Shown: positions 11,060 through 20,762, numbered from the stretch's first letter. The stretch is DNA of 64,000 nt from JALORV01 sp963707445 (GCA_963707445.1 CAVPPW010000019.1:124001-188000), one strand, 5' to 3'. Numbers and translations are program-made. Notes: generated by a model not told the origin, from the sequence alone.

Positions 11060-12708
11060 TCATGCGGTCGGCAGCTTGTAGCCCGAGAACTGCTCGCGCA
11101 GTCTGGTCTTGCAGCATCTTGCCGGTCGCGCCGAGCGGAATGCTGTCGACGAAGGCCACGTCGTCCGGCACCTGCCATTTGGCCACCCGGCCTTCGTAGT
11201 GCGCCAGCAGTTCTTCCTTGCTGAGCTCCGCGTTCGGCTTGCGCACCACGACCAGCAGCGGCCGTTCGTCCCACTTCGGATGCGGGACCGCGATGCAGGC
11301 TGCCATCGCCACCGCCGGGTGGGATACGGCGACGTTCTCGATCTCGATCGAACTGATCCATTCGCCGCCCGACTTGATCACGTCCTTGCTGCGGTCGGTG
11401 ATGTGCATGAAGCCGTCCGGATCGATCGTCGCGACGTCGCCGGTCGGAAACCAGCTGACGCCGGCCTCGTCGGTCTTCAGCGGGTTGCCGCTGTCCGACT
11501 TGTAGTACTCGCGCACGACCCAGGGGCCGCGCACGAGCAGGTCGCCAAACGACGTGCCGTCCCACGGCAGATCGCCGCCGTCGTCGCCGATGATCTTCAT
11601 GTCGACGCCGAACAGCACCCGCCCCTGCTTCTGCTGCAGCCGCAGCCGCTCCTCTGCCGGCAGCCCGAGGTGCTTTTGCTTGAACGTGCAGGCGGTGCCG
11701 AGCGGGCTCATCTCGGTCATGCCCCAGGCGTGCAGCACGTGTACGCCGTATTTTTCCTCGAACAGGCGTGTCATCGCCGGCGGGCAGGCCGAGCCGCCGA
11801 TGACGGTGCGATTCATCGTCGAAAAGCGCAGTCCCTGGCCTTCGATGTACGTCAGCAGTCCCTGCCAGACCGTCGGCACGCCGGCCGAACAGGTCACCTT
11901 TTCGGTTTCGAACAGTTCGTACAGGGACTTGCCGTCGAGGTGCGGACCGGGAAACACCATCTTGCAGCCCACCATCGGCGCGACGTAGGGCAGCCCCCAG
12001 GCATTGACGTGGAACATCGGCACGACCGGCAGGATCACGTCACGCGCCGAGACGTTCAGCGCGTCGGGCAGCGCGGCCGCGAGCGAATGCAGCACCGTCG
12101 AGCGATGGCTGTACAGCACGCCCTTCGGATGGCCGGTGGTGCCTGACGTGTAGCACATCGACGAGGCGGAGTTCTCGTCGAACTCGGGCCAGGTGTAGTG
12201 ATCCGAATGACTGCCGAGCACCTCCTCGTAGCACAGCAGGTTCTCGAGCTTGCTGCTCGTCGGCATGTGCGCGCGGTCGGCCATCGCCACCCAGTGCTGC
12301 ACGGCCCGGCAGTGCGGCGCGACCGCCTCGATCAGCGGCAGGAAGGTGACGTCGAAGAACAGCGCGCGGTCTTCGGCATGGTTGACGATCCATGCGATCT
12401 GCTCCGGATGCAGGCGCGGGTTGATCGTGTGCAGCACCGCACCCGAGCCGGAAACCGCGAAATACAGCTCTAAGATGGCGGTATCCGTTCCATGCCAAGG
12501 TCGCAACGCGGTCGCTGGCGCGCAGGCCCAGCCCGTCCAGCGCGTTGGCGAGCTGCCGCGAGCGTCGGTGCAGTTCCCGATACGTGGTCCGATGGATGTC
12601 GCCTTCGACGCGGCGTGAAACCACTTCCACGTCGCCGTGATGGCGGTCAGCGTGCGTGATCAGTGACGAAATCAGCAGCGGCGAGCGCATCATCAGGCCC
12701 TGCAGCAT
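11060..12708 (-). CDS. Long/medium-chain fatty-acid-CoA ligase (AMP-binding), frameshifted
   Basis: An ANL-superfamily adenylating enzyme of about 550 residues. The P-loop reads YTSGTTGHPKGVLYSHRS. A later core motif is HAWGMTEMSPLG, and the hinge/A8 region is DRSKDVIKSGGEWISS, with the catalytic lysine segment GATGKML near the C-terminus. It activates a carboxylic acid to its acyl-CoA with ATP. I start at ATG 12708 (MLQGLMMRSPLLISS), which matches AlkK/FadD-type relatives. Frames change near 12495 and near 11100, where dropping one C restores the C-terminal REQFSGYKLPTA. It is the first gene of the catabolic cluster and precedes livK by 105 bp. Confidence 0.88.
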
Positions 12709-12941
12709 GGCGGAGTCTCCTTCGGCTCCGTCTTCAGCAGTTCTCGGTATGTCATCGCAATCTGCCCCGCGTTCGCTTGCGAAGCGCCGCGGGGAGCCCC
12801 ACATGCTCAAGAGTTGAGCGGGCCGCGTCAAGTGGCGCCCTGCCCCGCCGCGAGCGGCGCGGCTGCCCACGTAGAATTCCCGCCTGGAGAACCCATTGGA
12901 CGCCCGCGTACTGTCGCCCGCCGCAGACTCTGACGCCGGCG

Positions 12942-14442
12942 ATGTCGCATCGCCGGTCGAATGGGGCGTGCGCGTTCGACAACCGCTTCGCGCGCATGCC
13001 GGGCGCTTTCTTTACGCGGGTCGCGCCCACGCCGCTGCCGGAGCCCTATCTTGTCGCCAAGTCCGAGGCTGCCGCGGCACTGATCGGGCTGCGCGCCCGA
13101 GCGCTTCTGCCGACCCCGACGTCGTCGCAGCTCTGACCGGCAGCCGACCTCTCGCCGGCAGCGAACCGCTCGCCACGGTTTATTCCGGCCACCAGTTCGG
13201 TGTCTACGTGCCACGCCTTGGCGATGGCCGCGCGCTGCTGCTCGGCGAGGTCGTCGGACCGGATGGCGAGCTCTGGGAAGTCCAGCTGAAGGGATCGGGC
13301 AAGACGCCCTACTCGCGCATGGGCGACGGGCGCGCGGTGCTGCGCTCGTCGATCCGCGAATTCCTCGCCTCGGAGGCGATGCATGGACTCGGCATCCCGA
13401 CCACGCGCGCGCTGGCGGTGACCGGGTCCGATTATCCGGTCATGCGCGAAACCGTCGAGACCGCGGCGGTCGTCACCCGCCTCGCGCCGAGCTTCGTGCG
13501 CTTTGGCACATTCGAATACTTCTACTGGACCGAGCAGCACGAGGCCTTGAAACAACTGGCCGATCTCGTCATCGACCGCTTCTACCCCGCCGCACGCGAC
13601 ACGCCGCAGCCTTACCTCGCGCTGCTCGAGCAGGTGGCCCGCCGCACGGCGCGGCTCGTCGCGCAGTGGCAGGGCGTCGGCTTCTGCCACGGGGTGCTCA
13701 ATACCGACAACATGTCGATACTTGGCCTGACGATCGACTACGGGCCCTACGGCTTCATCGACGGCTTCGATGCCGGACCATGTCTGCAATCACAGCGACA
13801 CGCACGGCCGCTATGCCTACAACATGCAGCCGCAGATCGGCCACTGGAACCTGTATGCGCTGGGACAGGCCCTGGTGCCGCTGATCGACGATGTCGACGC
13901 GACCAAGGCCGCGATCGACACCTATCTCGACGAGTACGCGCGGGCGATCGATGACGTGTTCCACGCCAAGCTGGGGCTTGCGACACGCCAGGAGGGCGAC
14001 GAGCCGCTGATCAACGACCTGATCAGCCTGCTCAATACCCACCACACCGACTGGACGCTGTTCTGGCGTCGCCTGGCAACGCTGCGCAGCGATGCTTCGG
14101 CGCCGGAGCAGGACGCCGCGGTGCGCGATCTTGTCGTCGATCGCAGCGCGTTCGATGCCTGGGCGAGGCGCTACCGCGCTCGCCTTGTCGCGGAGTCGAG
14201 CGTCGACACCGAACGGGCCGAGCGCATGAACCGCGTCAATCCGAAGTACGTGCTGCGCAACCATCTCGCGGAGACCGCGATCCGCCGAGCACGCGGCGAC
14301 GACGGGTTCACGCGACTTCGGCGAGATCGAGCGCCTGCTCGCGGTACTCTCGCGGCCCTACGACGAGCAGCCGGAGCACGAGGCCTACGCCGCTGAGCCG
14401 CCGGAATGGGCGCAGTCGCTGCACCTGTCGTGTTCCTCCTGA
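12942..14442 (+). CDS. selO: Protein adenylyltransferase SelO (YdiU/UPF0061), frameshifted
   Basis: A SelO pseudokinase of about 500 residues. It transfers AMP from ATP to protein hydroxyls and is linked in other bacteria to redox stress. Visible signatures are FDNRFAR at the start, VYSGHQFGVYVPRLGDGRA, QLKGSGKTPYSRMGDGRA and the catalytic GVLNTDNMSILG, followed by CNHSD. Frames shift near 13105, at the CC of 13778-13779 (dropping one C gives DAGHVCNHSD) and near 14310. I chose ATG 12942 because it puts FDNRF about ten residues from the N-terminus. A TTG at 12896 has a better ribosome site (GGAGA) but would need two more indels. The stop is 10 bp before msrB. Confidence 0.88.
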
Positions 14443-14451
14443 GGAGCGCCG

Positions 14452-14866
14452 ATGAAGAAAGTCCGCAAGTCCGATGCCGAGTGGCGCGAGCAGCTGTCGC
14501 CGATGGCGTACTCGGTGGCGCGCGAGAAGGCGACCGAGCGCGCCTTCAGCGGAAACTACTGGGACCATCACGAGCATGGCATCTATCGCTGCGTCGGCTG
14601 CGGCACGCCGCTGTTCGCGTCGGACACCAAGTTCGATTCCGGCTGTGGCTGGCCCAGCTACTTCCGCGCGATCGACCCGGCCAACGTGCGCGAGGAGCGC
14701 GACACGAGCCACGGAATGATTCGCACCGAAATTCGTGTGCAACGTCTGCGACTCACATCTCGGCCATGTCTTCCCGGACGGACCGCCGCCGACCGGACTG
14801 CGCTACTGCATCAACTCCGCGGTGCTGACTTTCGAGCCGCAGAACAACGAGCCGGATCCTGAATGA
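14452..14866 (+). CDS. msrB: Peptide-methionine (R)-S-oxide reductase MsrB, frameshifted
   Basis: A single-domain MsrB of about 137 residues. Two CxxC zinc pairs are present (CVGC, and CNVC after the shift), plus GCGWPSYF, DTSHGM and the catalytic cysteine in RYCINSAVL. It reduces methionine-R-sulfoxide in proteins using thioredoxin. The frame changes near 14735; dropping one C gives TEIVCNVCDSHLGHVFPDG. The ribosome site GAGGAG overlaps the selO stop region, and the TGA overlaps the yciB ATG (14863-14866), so selO, msrB and yciB look like one transcript. A SelO-MsrB pair groups two proteins tied to oxidative stress. Confidence 0.92.
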
Positions 14867-15490
14867 AGCTGCTGTTCGACCTGCTGCCCGTCATCCTGTT
14901 CTTCGCCGCCTTCAAGCTCGCGGGCGCGTATCCGCAGCAGTCGCTGGCGCTGGCCGGCAGTTCGCTCGGCTGGATGGTCGGCGACGGATCGGTGCCCGCC
15001 GACCAGGCGCCGATCCTGCTCGCCACCGCGGTCGCGATCATCGCCTCGCTGGTGCAGGTCGGCACGCTGCTCGCGCGCGGACGCAAGGTCGATGCGATGC
15101 TGTGGGTGAGCCTCGGCGTGATCGTCGTCTTCGGTGGCGCGACGATCTGGTTCCACGACGAGACCTTCATCAAGTGGAAGCCGAGCATCCTGTACTGGCT
15201 GTTCGGCGGTGCGCTGCTCGCCGGGACATCTCGTCTGGAAGCGCAACCTGCTGCGGTCGCTCCTCGGCACCCAGCTCGAGGTCGCTGCGCCGGTGTGGCA
15301 GCGGCTGCTGTGGGCGTGGATCGTGTTCTTCGTGCTGATGGGCGCCGTCAATCTCGCGGTCGCCTACTCGGTGCCGACCGACACCTGGGTCAATTTCAAG
15401 CTCTTCGGCCTGTTCGGATTGACGATGGTGTTCACGCTGGCGATCGGCTTCTACCTCGCGCGACACATGAAGGAAGCGCCGGATGGCTGA
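14863..15490 (+). CDS. yciB: Septation protein A / inner-membrane YciB, frameshifted
   Basis: A YciB/IspZ protein of about 208 residues with roughly five transmembrane helices. It opens with the family N-terminus KLLFDLLPVILFFAAF and carries DETFIKWKPSILYWLFGG in the middle and WVNFKLFGLFGLT near the end. Homologues are inner-membrane proteins needed for normal cell division and envelope integrity. A one-base shift near 15228 separates the halves; the second half resumes at HLVWKRNLLRSLLG. It overlaps msrB upstream (ATGA) and bolA downstream (bolA ATG at 15483, yciB stop at 15488-15490). This order is common in betaproteobacteria. Confidence 0.92.
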
Positions 15491-15790
15491 GCGCACGATG
15501 AGCGAGATGCGCGATCGACTCGCGGTACTGGCACCGCTCGAGCTGGCGATCGATGACGAGAGCGCCTGCATGTCGGCCATGCCGGCGCGGCGAGCGGCGG
15601 CGGCCATTACCGGATGACCCTCGTCAGTGCCGCATTCGCGGGTCAGCCGCGAGTGGCGCGTCATCGGCTTGTGTATGATGCCCTCGCCGATCTGATGCAG
15701 CGCGAGATCCACGCGCTCGCGATGACTCTACTGGCGCCCGGCGAGGCGCCGTCGCCATCGGCTCCCGTTTCCCACTCTTCCGGACATTGA
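15483..15790 (+). CDS. bolA: BolA family protein, frameshifted
   Basis: A BolA-like protein of about 102 residues, a small class II KH-fold protein that partners monothiol glutaredoxins in iron-sulfur or stress responses. After a frame change near 15578 the diagnostic block HVGHAGAASGGGHYRM appears. The downstream helix has RHRLVYDALADLM and then HALAMTLLAPGE. The ATG overlaps the end of yciB by 8 bp and the stop is 5 bp before the foldase gene, so these genes form one tight operon. Histidines typical of the iron-sulfur interface are present (HVGH and RHRLVY). Confidence 0.85.
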
Positions 15791-15795
15791 TCTTC

Positions 15796-16564
15796 ATGCA
15801 ACGATCCGCCCTGTTCGCGGCCCTGGCGCTGGCCAGCGGAATCGCACTCGCCCAGAACGTCGCCGTCGTCAACAACAAACCGATTCCCAAGGCACGCGAA
15901 GATGCCTGGGTCAAGGAACTGACCAAGCAGGGGCAGGCCGACACGCCCGAACTGCGCAAGATGGTCAAGGAACGCCTGATCCAGAACGAAGTCTTGCTGC
16001 AGGAAGCCACCAAGCGCGGCATTCCCGAGCAGGCTGAAGTGAAGTTCATGCTCGACATCCAGCGCCAGAACACGCTGATCCAGGCGCTGCTGCGCGACGA
16101 GATGGCCAAGAACCCGGTCACCGATGCGCAGATCAAGGCCGAATACGAGAAGCAGAAGGCGTCGGTCGGCAGCAAGGAGTTCCGCGCCCGCCACATCCTC
16201 GTCGAAAATCAGGCCGACGCGGTCGCGATCATCGACCAGCTGAAAAAAGGCGCGAAGTTCGAGGAACTGGCGAAGAAGTCGAAAGACACGGGCTCCGCGG
16301 CCAACGGCGGCGATCTTGACTGGGCCGCGCCCGACGCCTACGTGCCGCCGTTTTCTGAGGCGCTGCAGAAGCTGAAGAAGGGCGAGACCACCGAGGTGCC
16401 AGTCCAGACGCAGTTCGGCTGGCACGTCATCCGCCTCGACGACGTGCGCGACACGCAGTTCCCGCCGCTCGAGCAGGTCGCGCCGCAGATCCGCGAGGCC
16501 CTGCAGCAGCAGAAGGTGCAGGCGTACGTTGCAGAACCTGACGAAGAACGCCAAGGTCCAGTAA
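15796..16564 (+). CDS. Periplasmic peptidyl-prolyl isomerase (PpiC/parvulin), C-terminal frameshift
   Basis: A secreted foldase of about 256 residues. It has a signal peptide (MQRSALFAALALASGIALAQ), a SurA-like helical N-terminal domain, and a parvulin domain from about residue 130 (ARHILV, then GGDLDWAAPDAYVPPF and FGWHVIRLDDV). It assists folding of outer-membrane or secreted proteins. A shift near 16530 hides the last ten residues; the restored end reads QNLTKNAKVQ with a TAA at 16562-16564. A strong hairpin terminator follows 28 bp later and ends the selO-msrB-yciB-bolA-ppiC run. Confidence 0.9.
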
Positions 16565-16591
16565 AGTCGACGCCTACGTGCTGCGAACGAT

Positions 16592-16620
16592 GAAGGGCGA
16601 CTCCGGTCGCCCTTCTCATT
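16592..16620 (+). terminator. Intrinsic terminator after the PpiC-type foldase gene
   Basis: A perfect 10-bp stem (16592-16601 with 16606-16615) and a 4-nt loop are followed by a short pyrimidine stretch (TCATT). The T-run is weak, but the stem is GC-rich and sits 28 bp after the stop codon. Confidence 0.75.
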
Positions 16621-16752
16621 GGGTCATCCAACCGCCGCGTCGCATGCGGCCGCCTTCGCGCAAGCGGTAAAAGTCGCGTTGGGTCGGGAACACACGCGCG
16701 CCAGCTCAGGCGGCACAAAATCGGCCTGCGCCGGGTACGCGGCCTGCTCGTT

Positions 16753-16770
16753 CCTCCTACACCAAGGAGG
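16753..16770 (+). promoter_or_regulatory. Shine-Dalgarno hairpin upstream of the 16776 gene
   Basis: CCTCCT at 16753-16758 is the exact complement of AGGAGG at 16765-16770, with a 6-nt loop. The second arm is a near-perfect ribosome-binding site spaced 5 nt from the ATG at 16776. The hairpin would hide the site from ribosomes unless opened, which suggests translational control. It could also be chance. Confidence 0.5.
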
Positions 16771-16775
16771 TCAAA

Positions 16776-17242
16776 ATGACACACCCCTTACGCCGTCAGG
16801 TGCTTCTCGGCGGGATAGCCGCCGCCCTCGCCTCGACTCTCTCTGCGCGTTCGCTCAGAACCTGACAGAAGGCCGCACCGCGCAGGATCGACGCTTCGTT
16901 GCCGGCGGCGTCGGTCTTGAGGAATCTGAGCCGCTGAAGGCAATGGCCCCCAGCTTTCCGCTGACGATCGTCGTCGCCTCGCCGACGGGTGCCTACCTCG
17001 CCGACACTCACGTGACCATCCGGGATGCGCGCGGCCAGCCGGTGCTCGACACGCAGTTGTATTCCCCGTACCTGCTGGTGGACTTGGCGCCGGGGCGCTA
17101 TGACATCGAAGCGACGCACCGCGGCATGCATAAGTCACAACGGGTCGCGACCGATGCCAACTCGCGTTCGCGGGTCGTCTTCACGTTCGATGTGCCGGTG
17201 GATCAGGTGAGCCAGTCGCCGGTCGCCAGACCTTCGCAGTAA
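16776..17242 (+). CDS. Secreted protein with carboxypeptidase-regulatory-like fold, frameshifted
   Basis: A protein of about 154 residues with a predicted signal peptide (MTHPLRRQVLLGGIAAALASTLSAFAQ once one frame change near 16848 is corrected). The mature part from about residue 60 reads as a small beta-sandwich: TIVVASPTGAYLADTHVTIRD, then LAPGRYDIEATHRG and VVFTFDV. This resembles the carboxypeptidase regulatory-like/transthyretin-like domains of exported proteins. The function is unknown; a periplasmic binding or structural role is an inference. The ATG has an excellent ribosome site (AAGGAGG) that can pair into a hairpin. A GC-rich inverted repeat follows the stop by 7 bp. Confidence 0.7.
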
Positions 17243-17249
17243 CGCCGCC

Positions 17250-17270
17250 GAACGCGCCATCGGCGCGTTC
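17250..17270. terminator. Inverted repeat between convergent genes, likely bidirectional terminator
   Basis: A 9-bp perfect stem (17250-17258 with 17262-17270) closes a 3-nt loop between the convergent genes ending at 17242 (+) and 17285 (-). No clear T-run is seen on either side, so the efficiency is uncertain. Confidence 0.55.
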
Positions 17271-17279
17271 TCCACGCTC

Positions 17280-17303
17280 GCCGGTCACCTCGGTGTGACC
17301 GGC
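17280..17303. repeat. Inverted repeat across the stop codon of the 17285 gene
   Basis: A 9-bp arm at 17280-17288 pairs with 17295-17303 around a 6-nt loop. It covers the last codons and stop of the minus-strand membrane protein gene. It may reinforce termination or protect the 3' end. Confidence 0.5.
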
Positions 17304-17902
17304 GTGCGCGCCTGCGCAGCGAATCCGTCGTCGGAGACTCGGCTGCGCACGCGCCAAGCGCGAAGCAACTCCTCGGCAAAGGGTGCGGCGACCAGCAGCG
17401 CGGCCGCGGTGATCACGGACACGATCTGTCCGAGCGGAAGCGGCGGAACCTTCGGCCGCAGTTGCCAGTCGGCGGCGCCGCCAGCAAGACCGACGAGTGC
17501 GAGCGCCTGATCGGCGTGCATCAGGGCCAACAGCGCGAGCCCGGCCCACGGCATCACGATCTGCCAGCCATGCACCCACTGTTCGACGACCGGAATGCGG
17601 CGGCGCGCCGCGGCGTAGCGCAGATCGCTCCAGAGCGTGATCTCGTGGACGATGCATGCGGTGAGCAGCAGGGCCAGTACGGCCGCATTGACCTCGAGCA
17701 GCAGCACCAGCAGCACTGCGACGCCGAGTTCCATCACCATCGCCACGTGCAGCAGCGACTCGCGCCAACCGGCTGTGAGCTCGATCCGCTGGATGCGGTG
17801 CAGCCACCAGTCTGCGAGCCCGGCCAGCAGCCACACCGGCAGCAATCCGTAAAGCAGCAGCGGCTGCAGGACGGCAGTGGTCTCGTTCAGTGCAGCACCC
17901 AT
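17285..17902 (-). CDS. Conserved membrane protein of unknown function
   Basis: A 205-residue protein with about five hydrophobic segments (roughly residues 12-34, 48-68, 69-90, 113-140 and 159-179) and charged loops. Recurrent features are LLAGLADWWLHR after the first helix, an HEITLWSDLRYA segment with a conserved-looking histidine, and RRRIPVVEQWVHGW. I recognise it as resembling a hypothetical membrane protein common in betaproteobacteria, with no known function. The start overlaps the end of the next upstream small gene by 16 bp. The frame is intact. Confidence 0.7.
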   Translation of the reverse strand: MGAALNETTAVLQPLLLYGLLPVWLLAGLADWWLHRIQRIELTAGWRESLLHVAMVMELGVAVLLVLLLEVNAAVLALLLTACIVHEITLWSDLRYAAARRRIPVVEQWVHGWQIVMPWAGLALLALMHADQALALVGLAGGAADWQLRPKVPPLPLGQIVSVITAAALLVAAPFAEELLRAWRVRSRVSDDGFAAQARTPVTPR

Positions 17903-18084
17903 GAGGGTCGGTGGACCCGGTTGCTTGGATGCAGCAGATAACGTCGACCGAGCGCCTGCTTCGCCTGCTCGAGGCGGCGCAAGTTGCGCTGCGCGAGCTC
18001 TTCGTCTGTTTCCACTGTCACGGCGTCGACCAGACGCGCTTCAGAGATGGCCGACAGCCAGCGTCGAACTTTCTCCGCAACCAT
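17887..18084 (-). CDS. Small hypothetical protein
   Basis: An ATG at 18084 opens a 65-residue protein ending at 17887, overlapping the membrane protein start by 16 bp. It is rich in Arg and Glu and predicted mostly helical (VETDEELAQRNLRRLEQAKQALGRRY), followed by a short LLHPSNRV tail. I recall similar small proteins next to this membrane protein in related genomes, but no function is known. An in-frame GTG at 18108 is an alternative start. No membrane segment or metal site is visible. Confidence 0.5.
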   Translation of the reverse strand: MVAEKVRRWLSAISEARLVDAVTVETDEELAQRNLRRLEQAKQALGRRYLLHPSNRVHRPSWVLH

Positions 18085-18249
18085 GAACGCCCTCGCTTCC
18101 CGGGTCACATTTCGTGGGTGCGCGCCCAGCCCGGTTCACGCGACGCGCCGCCCGCAGGCTCACGGCAATCACCATGCCGTCGAACCCGGCCGTTGGTAAG
18201 CCGAGCAGACGGGCGGCCTGGTTCTCGCCGTGAACGGCTGCGGTTTCTG

Positions 18250-19018
18250 TCAGCGTGCGCGCAAAGGAGCGCGGCCGGTCGCGAGCCAGCCGTGGACGAT
18301 CTCTGCGACGACAGTCTCCTGACCGAAAAACTGGTGCGCACTGACCGGACCGCACGGCGGCGCCTCATGATGGCTGCGCGATCGAGCGGATCATGGTCGG
18401 CTTCAGCACACGGCGGAAGCCTCGTCGAATTCCGGCGGCACGCAGCGATCGGCTTCGTGATGAGACGACGAGGATCGGAACTGCAACACCGAAAGACGCG
18501 AGGTCGGCGTAGAGGCGAAAGATGCCGCTGATCAGGACCACGCCGCCGACGCCGGGCTGCCGGCCGGCGACCAGCGCCGAGACAGCGCCGTTGCTGTAGC
18601 CGACGGCAATCAGTCGGGCACCGGCGAAGCGCGCGCGCAATGCGGCGATCAGTGCCTCGATCCAGGCACGGTGCTCGGGGCTCTCGCGATACTCGACCGA
18701 CATGCGCGGCTGGCGCAGCGGGGAGTCGACCAGGACCAGCGCCGTACCGGGCCGAACCACATCGCGACGCAGCGTCGCGACGTAGCCAGGACCCGCGCCC
18801 GGCCGCGGTAGCGCGTCGGTCAGTCCAAGATGTCCGTCGCCGCCGGTGAAGACGATCAGCACATCGCTCACTGGCCGCGCATCGTCGTGAGCAACGAGCG
18901 CTCGCTCGCGATGACCGTCGATCGTGATCGCCTCGATGCTCTCGTTGACGGCGGCGCGGGCCGTCGGCACGAGCGCCAGCATCGCGACTAACAGTGCAAG
19001 CGGGTAACGCAGCTTCAT
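18250..19018 (-). CDS. Exported alpha/beta hydrolase-like protein, frameshifted
   Basis: A signal peptide (MKLRYPLALLVAMLALVPTARA) begins at ATG 19018. An alpha/beta-hydrolase core follows, with the nucleophile elbow GYSNG and a strand VLISGIFRLYAD. Frames change near 18460 (dropping one T gives VVSHEADRC, the usual acid-loop region), near 18420 and near 18365. The restored C-terminus contains PPCGPVSAHQFFGQE, with the likely catalytic histidine, and ends at a TGA at 18250-18252. The substrate is unknown. About 140 bp between this stop and the next small gene show no convincing coding sequence. Confidence 0.6.
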
Positions 19019-19110
19019 CACTCGGGGCGCTCCGCACCTCCCGCTGTCCTGCAGTCGATCTTCGCACTCCGGTCGCGCAGGCGCCATGCCGTCGTGATAC
19101 GGCACTGGGC

Positions 19111-19713
19111 TTAGCGAGGCGACAGCGAGCGCGATGCCAGCGTGCGCAGCGTGATCGAATAGCGCAGTTCGCGTGTCGGCGCGACGCTGTGCTGCCAGCC
19201 CCAGCGCGCGTCGCCGCGCACCAGATAGAGCGACCGCGGCGCGACCTCGAGACGCAGGACCGGATCACCGCTATGGGGTGGAAAGCGGCGCCAGCGCAAT
19301 TCGCACGAACCCGCCAGCGAAACGCCGGCGATACCTTCGAATTCCGGCGTGTCGCGATGCCAGCCGAGCGGCGTGCCCGGTGTGTATTCGGTCACGAGCA
19401 CGTGCTGCAGACGCTCCGGCTCGACACCGAATTCACCGGCCACGCGCGCGCGCAGCGGTTCGAGGAAGCCCGGGAGCGGTGGCGCCGCGTTGAGGCGCTG
19501 CGCATCGAAGTCGTAGGCGGAGCCGAAACTCGCGATGCGACGGCGCGCGAGATATGACTTGTACGGCGCCGGCCGCAGCGTCAGGCCAGCGATTCCATCG
19601 ACAAGCTGTGCTTCTTCGTGCGGCGACAGGAAGTCGGCTCGATAAATGAGGCCGGCCGGCAACGCCTCCGCGGCAAAGAGATCGGTCGGATCGAGCGCGG
19701 CGCGACGCCTCAT
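19111..19713 (-). CDS. AlkB-like 2-oxoglutarate/Fe(II) dioxygenase
   Basis: A 200-residue AlkB-family protein. The metal triad is visible as WHRD (His and Asp) and the later QHSVAP histidine, and the 2-oxoglutarate-binding arginine lies in LRYSITLRT near the C-terminus. Family members repair alkylated DNA or RNA bases by oxidative demethylation. This one is of the short bacterial type with the extended nucleotide-recognition N-terminus. Its start codon overlaps the end of the upstream protease gene by 4 bp (19710-19713), so the two are co-translated. The frame is intact. Confidence 0.88.
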   Translation of the reverse strand: MRRRAALDPTDLFAAEALPAGLIYRADFLSPHEEAQLVDGIAGLTLRPAPYKSYLARRRIASFGSAYDFDAQRLNAAPPLPGFLEPLRARVAGEFGVEPERLQHVLVTEYTPGTPLGWHRDTPEFEGIAGVSLAGSCELRWRRFPPHSGDPVLRLEVAPRSLYLVRGDARWGWQHSVAPTRELRYSITLRTLASRSLSPR

Positions 19714-20762
19714 CGAGCGGACGCAGCGCCCGATTGCGATTCACGCGGCGTGATCGTGAAGTCAAGAAGGCGACCACGACGGATCACGCGCACGTGCACC
19801 GGCACATCGATGCTCTTCGCATCGAGAAGGCGCTGCAGGACATCGATTCCGGTCAGCGGCCTATCCTGCGCCGACACCAGCAGGTCGCCGTCCTCGATCC
19901 CTGCGTGACGCGCCGGCGAATCGCGCTGCACCTCGATGACGCGCACGCCGGTTCCTTCGAGATTGAACGCACGTTGCAAGCGACGGTCGACCGCAACCGT
20001 GGCGCCGCTGACACCGATGAAGGCACGGCGCACCCGGCCATGCGCGAGCAGCTGGCCCATCACCCAGCGCACGGTATCGACGCCGGTCGCGAAGCAGATC
20101 GCCTGGGCCCCGGCGATCATCGCCGTATTCAGTCCGACGACGTCGCCGCGAGAGTCCACCAGGGGCCCGCCTGAGTTACCCGGATTCAGAGCGACATCGG
20201 TCTGGATGATGTCGTCCATCAGGCGGCCGCTCGCGGCGCGCAGCGAGCGGCCGAGCGCCGAGATGACGCCCGCGGTCACGGTGTTCTGAAAGCCGAGCGG
20301 ATTGCCGATCGCGATCGCGATCTGGCCTACGCGCAGTGTGGAAGAGTGGCCGAGTTCGGCTACGGGCAGCCGATCGGCGCCGACGCGCACGACTGCAACG
20401 TCCGTCTCGCTGTCTTCTCCGATCAGATCACCGTCGAACTCGCGTCCATTGGCGAACGCCACGCGGATTGCGCTCGCGTCGTGCACCACGTGGCTGTTCG
20501 TCAGCAGGTAGCCGTCAGGGGTGAACGCGAACCCGGATCCGGTGCCGCCGCGATCCATCCGCGACCCGCGGGTGCGCTTGCGCACCGAGACCAGCGCAAC
20601 CGCCGGGCCGACGCGCTCGACCGCGCGCACGATCGTCGACGAGTAGGCGTCGAGCAGCGCCCCGTCGTTGGCTGCCGTGGCGGATGCAGCGACCGGGACG
20701 GATTCGTCGTCCAGCGCAAGCGGGGTCGCGCCCAGTGCGTCGATGGAATCCATGCGGGGCAT
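19710..20762 (-). CDS. S1C (HtrA/DegP-like) serine protease without signal peptide
   Basis: A 350-residue trypsin-like protease. The catalytic triad is readable as TNSHVVHD (His), DSETDVAVV (Asp) and NPGNSGGPL (Ser). One PDZ domain follows from about residue 250 (VRVIEVQRDSPARHAGIEDGDLL). Unlike DegP/DegQ/DegS, the N-terminus (MPRMDSIDALGATPLALDDE) has neither a signal peptide nor a membrane anchor, so the product should be cytosolic unless the start is misjudged. The downstream AlkB-like gene overlaps by 4 bp. The frame is intact. Confidence 0.85.
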   Translation of the reverse strand: MPRMDSIDALGATPLALDDESVPVAASATAANDGALLDAYSSTIVRAVERVGPAVALVSVRKRTRGSRMDRGGTGSGFAFTPDGYLLTNSHVVHDASAIRVAFANGREFDGDLIGEDSETDVAVVRVGADRLPVAELGHSSTLRVGQIAIAIGNPLGFQNTVTAGVISALGRSLRAASGRLMDDIIQTDVALNPGNSGGPLVDSRGDVVGLNTAMIAGAQAICFATGVDTVRWVMGQLLAHGRVRRAFIGVSGATVAVDRRLQRAFNLEGTGVRVIEVQRDSPARHAGIEDGDLLVSAQDRPLTGIDVLQRLLDAKSIDVPVHVRVIRRGRLLDFTITPRESQSGAASAR

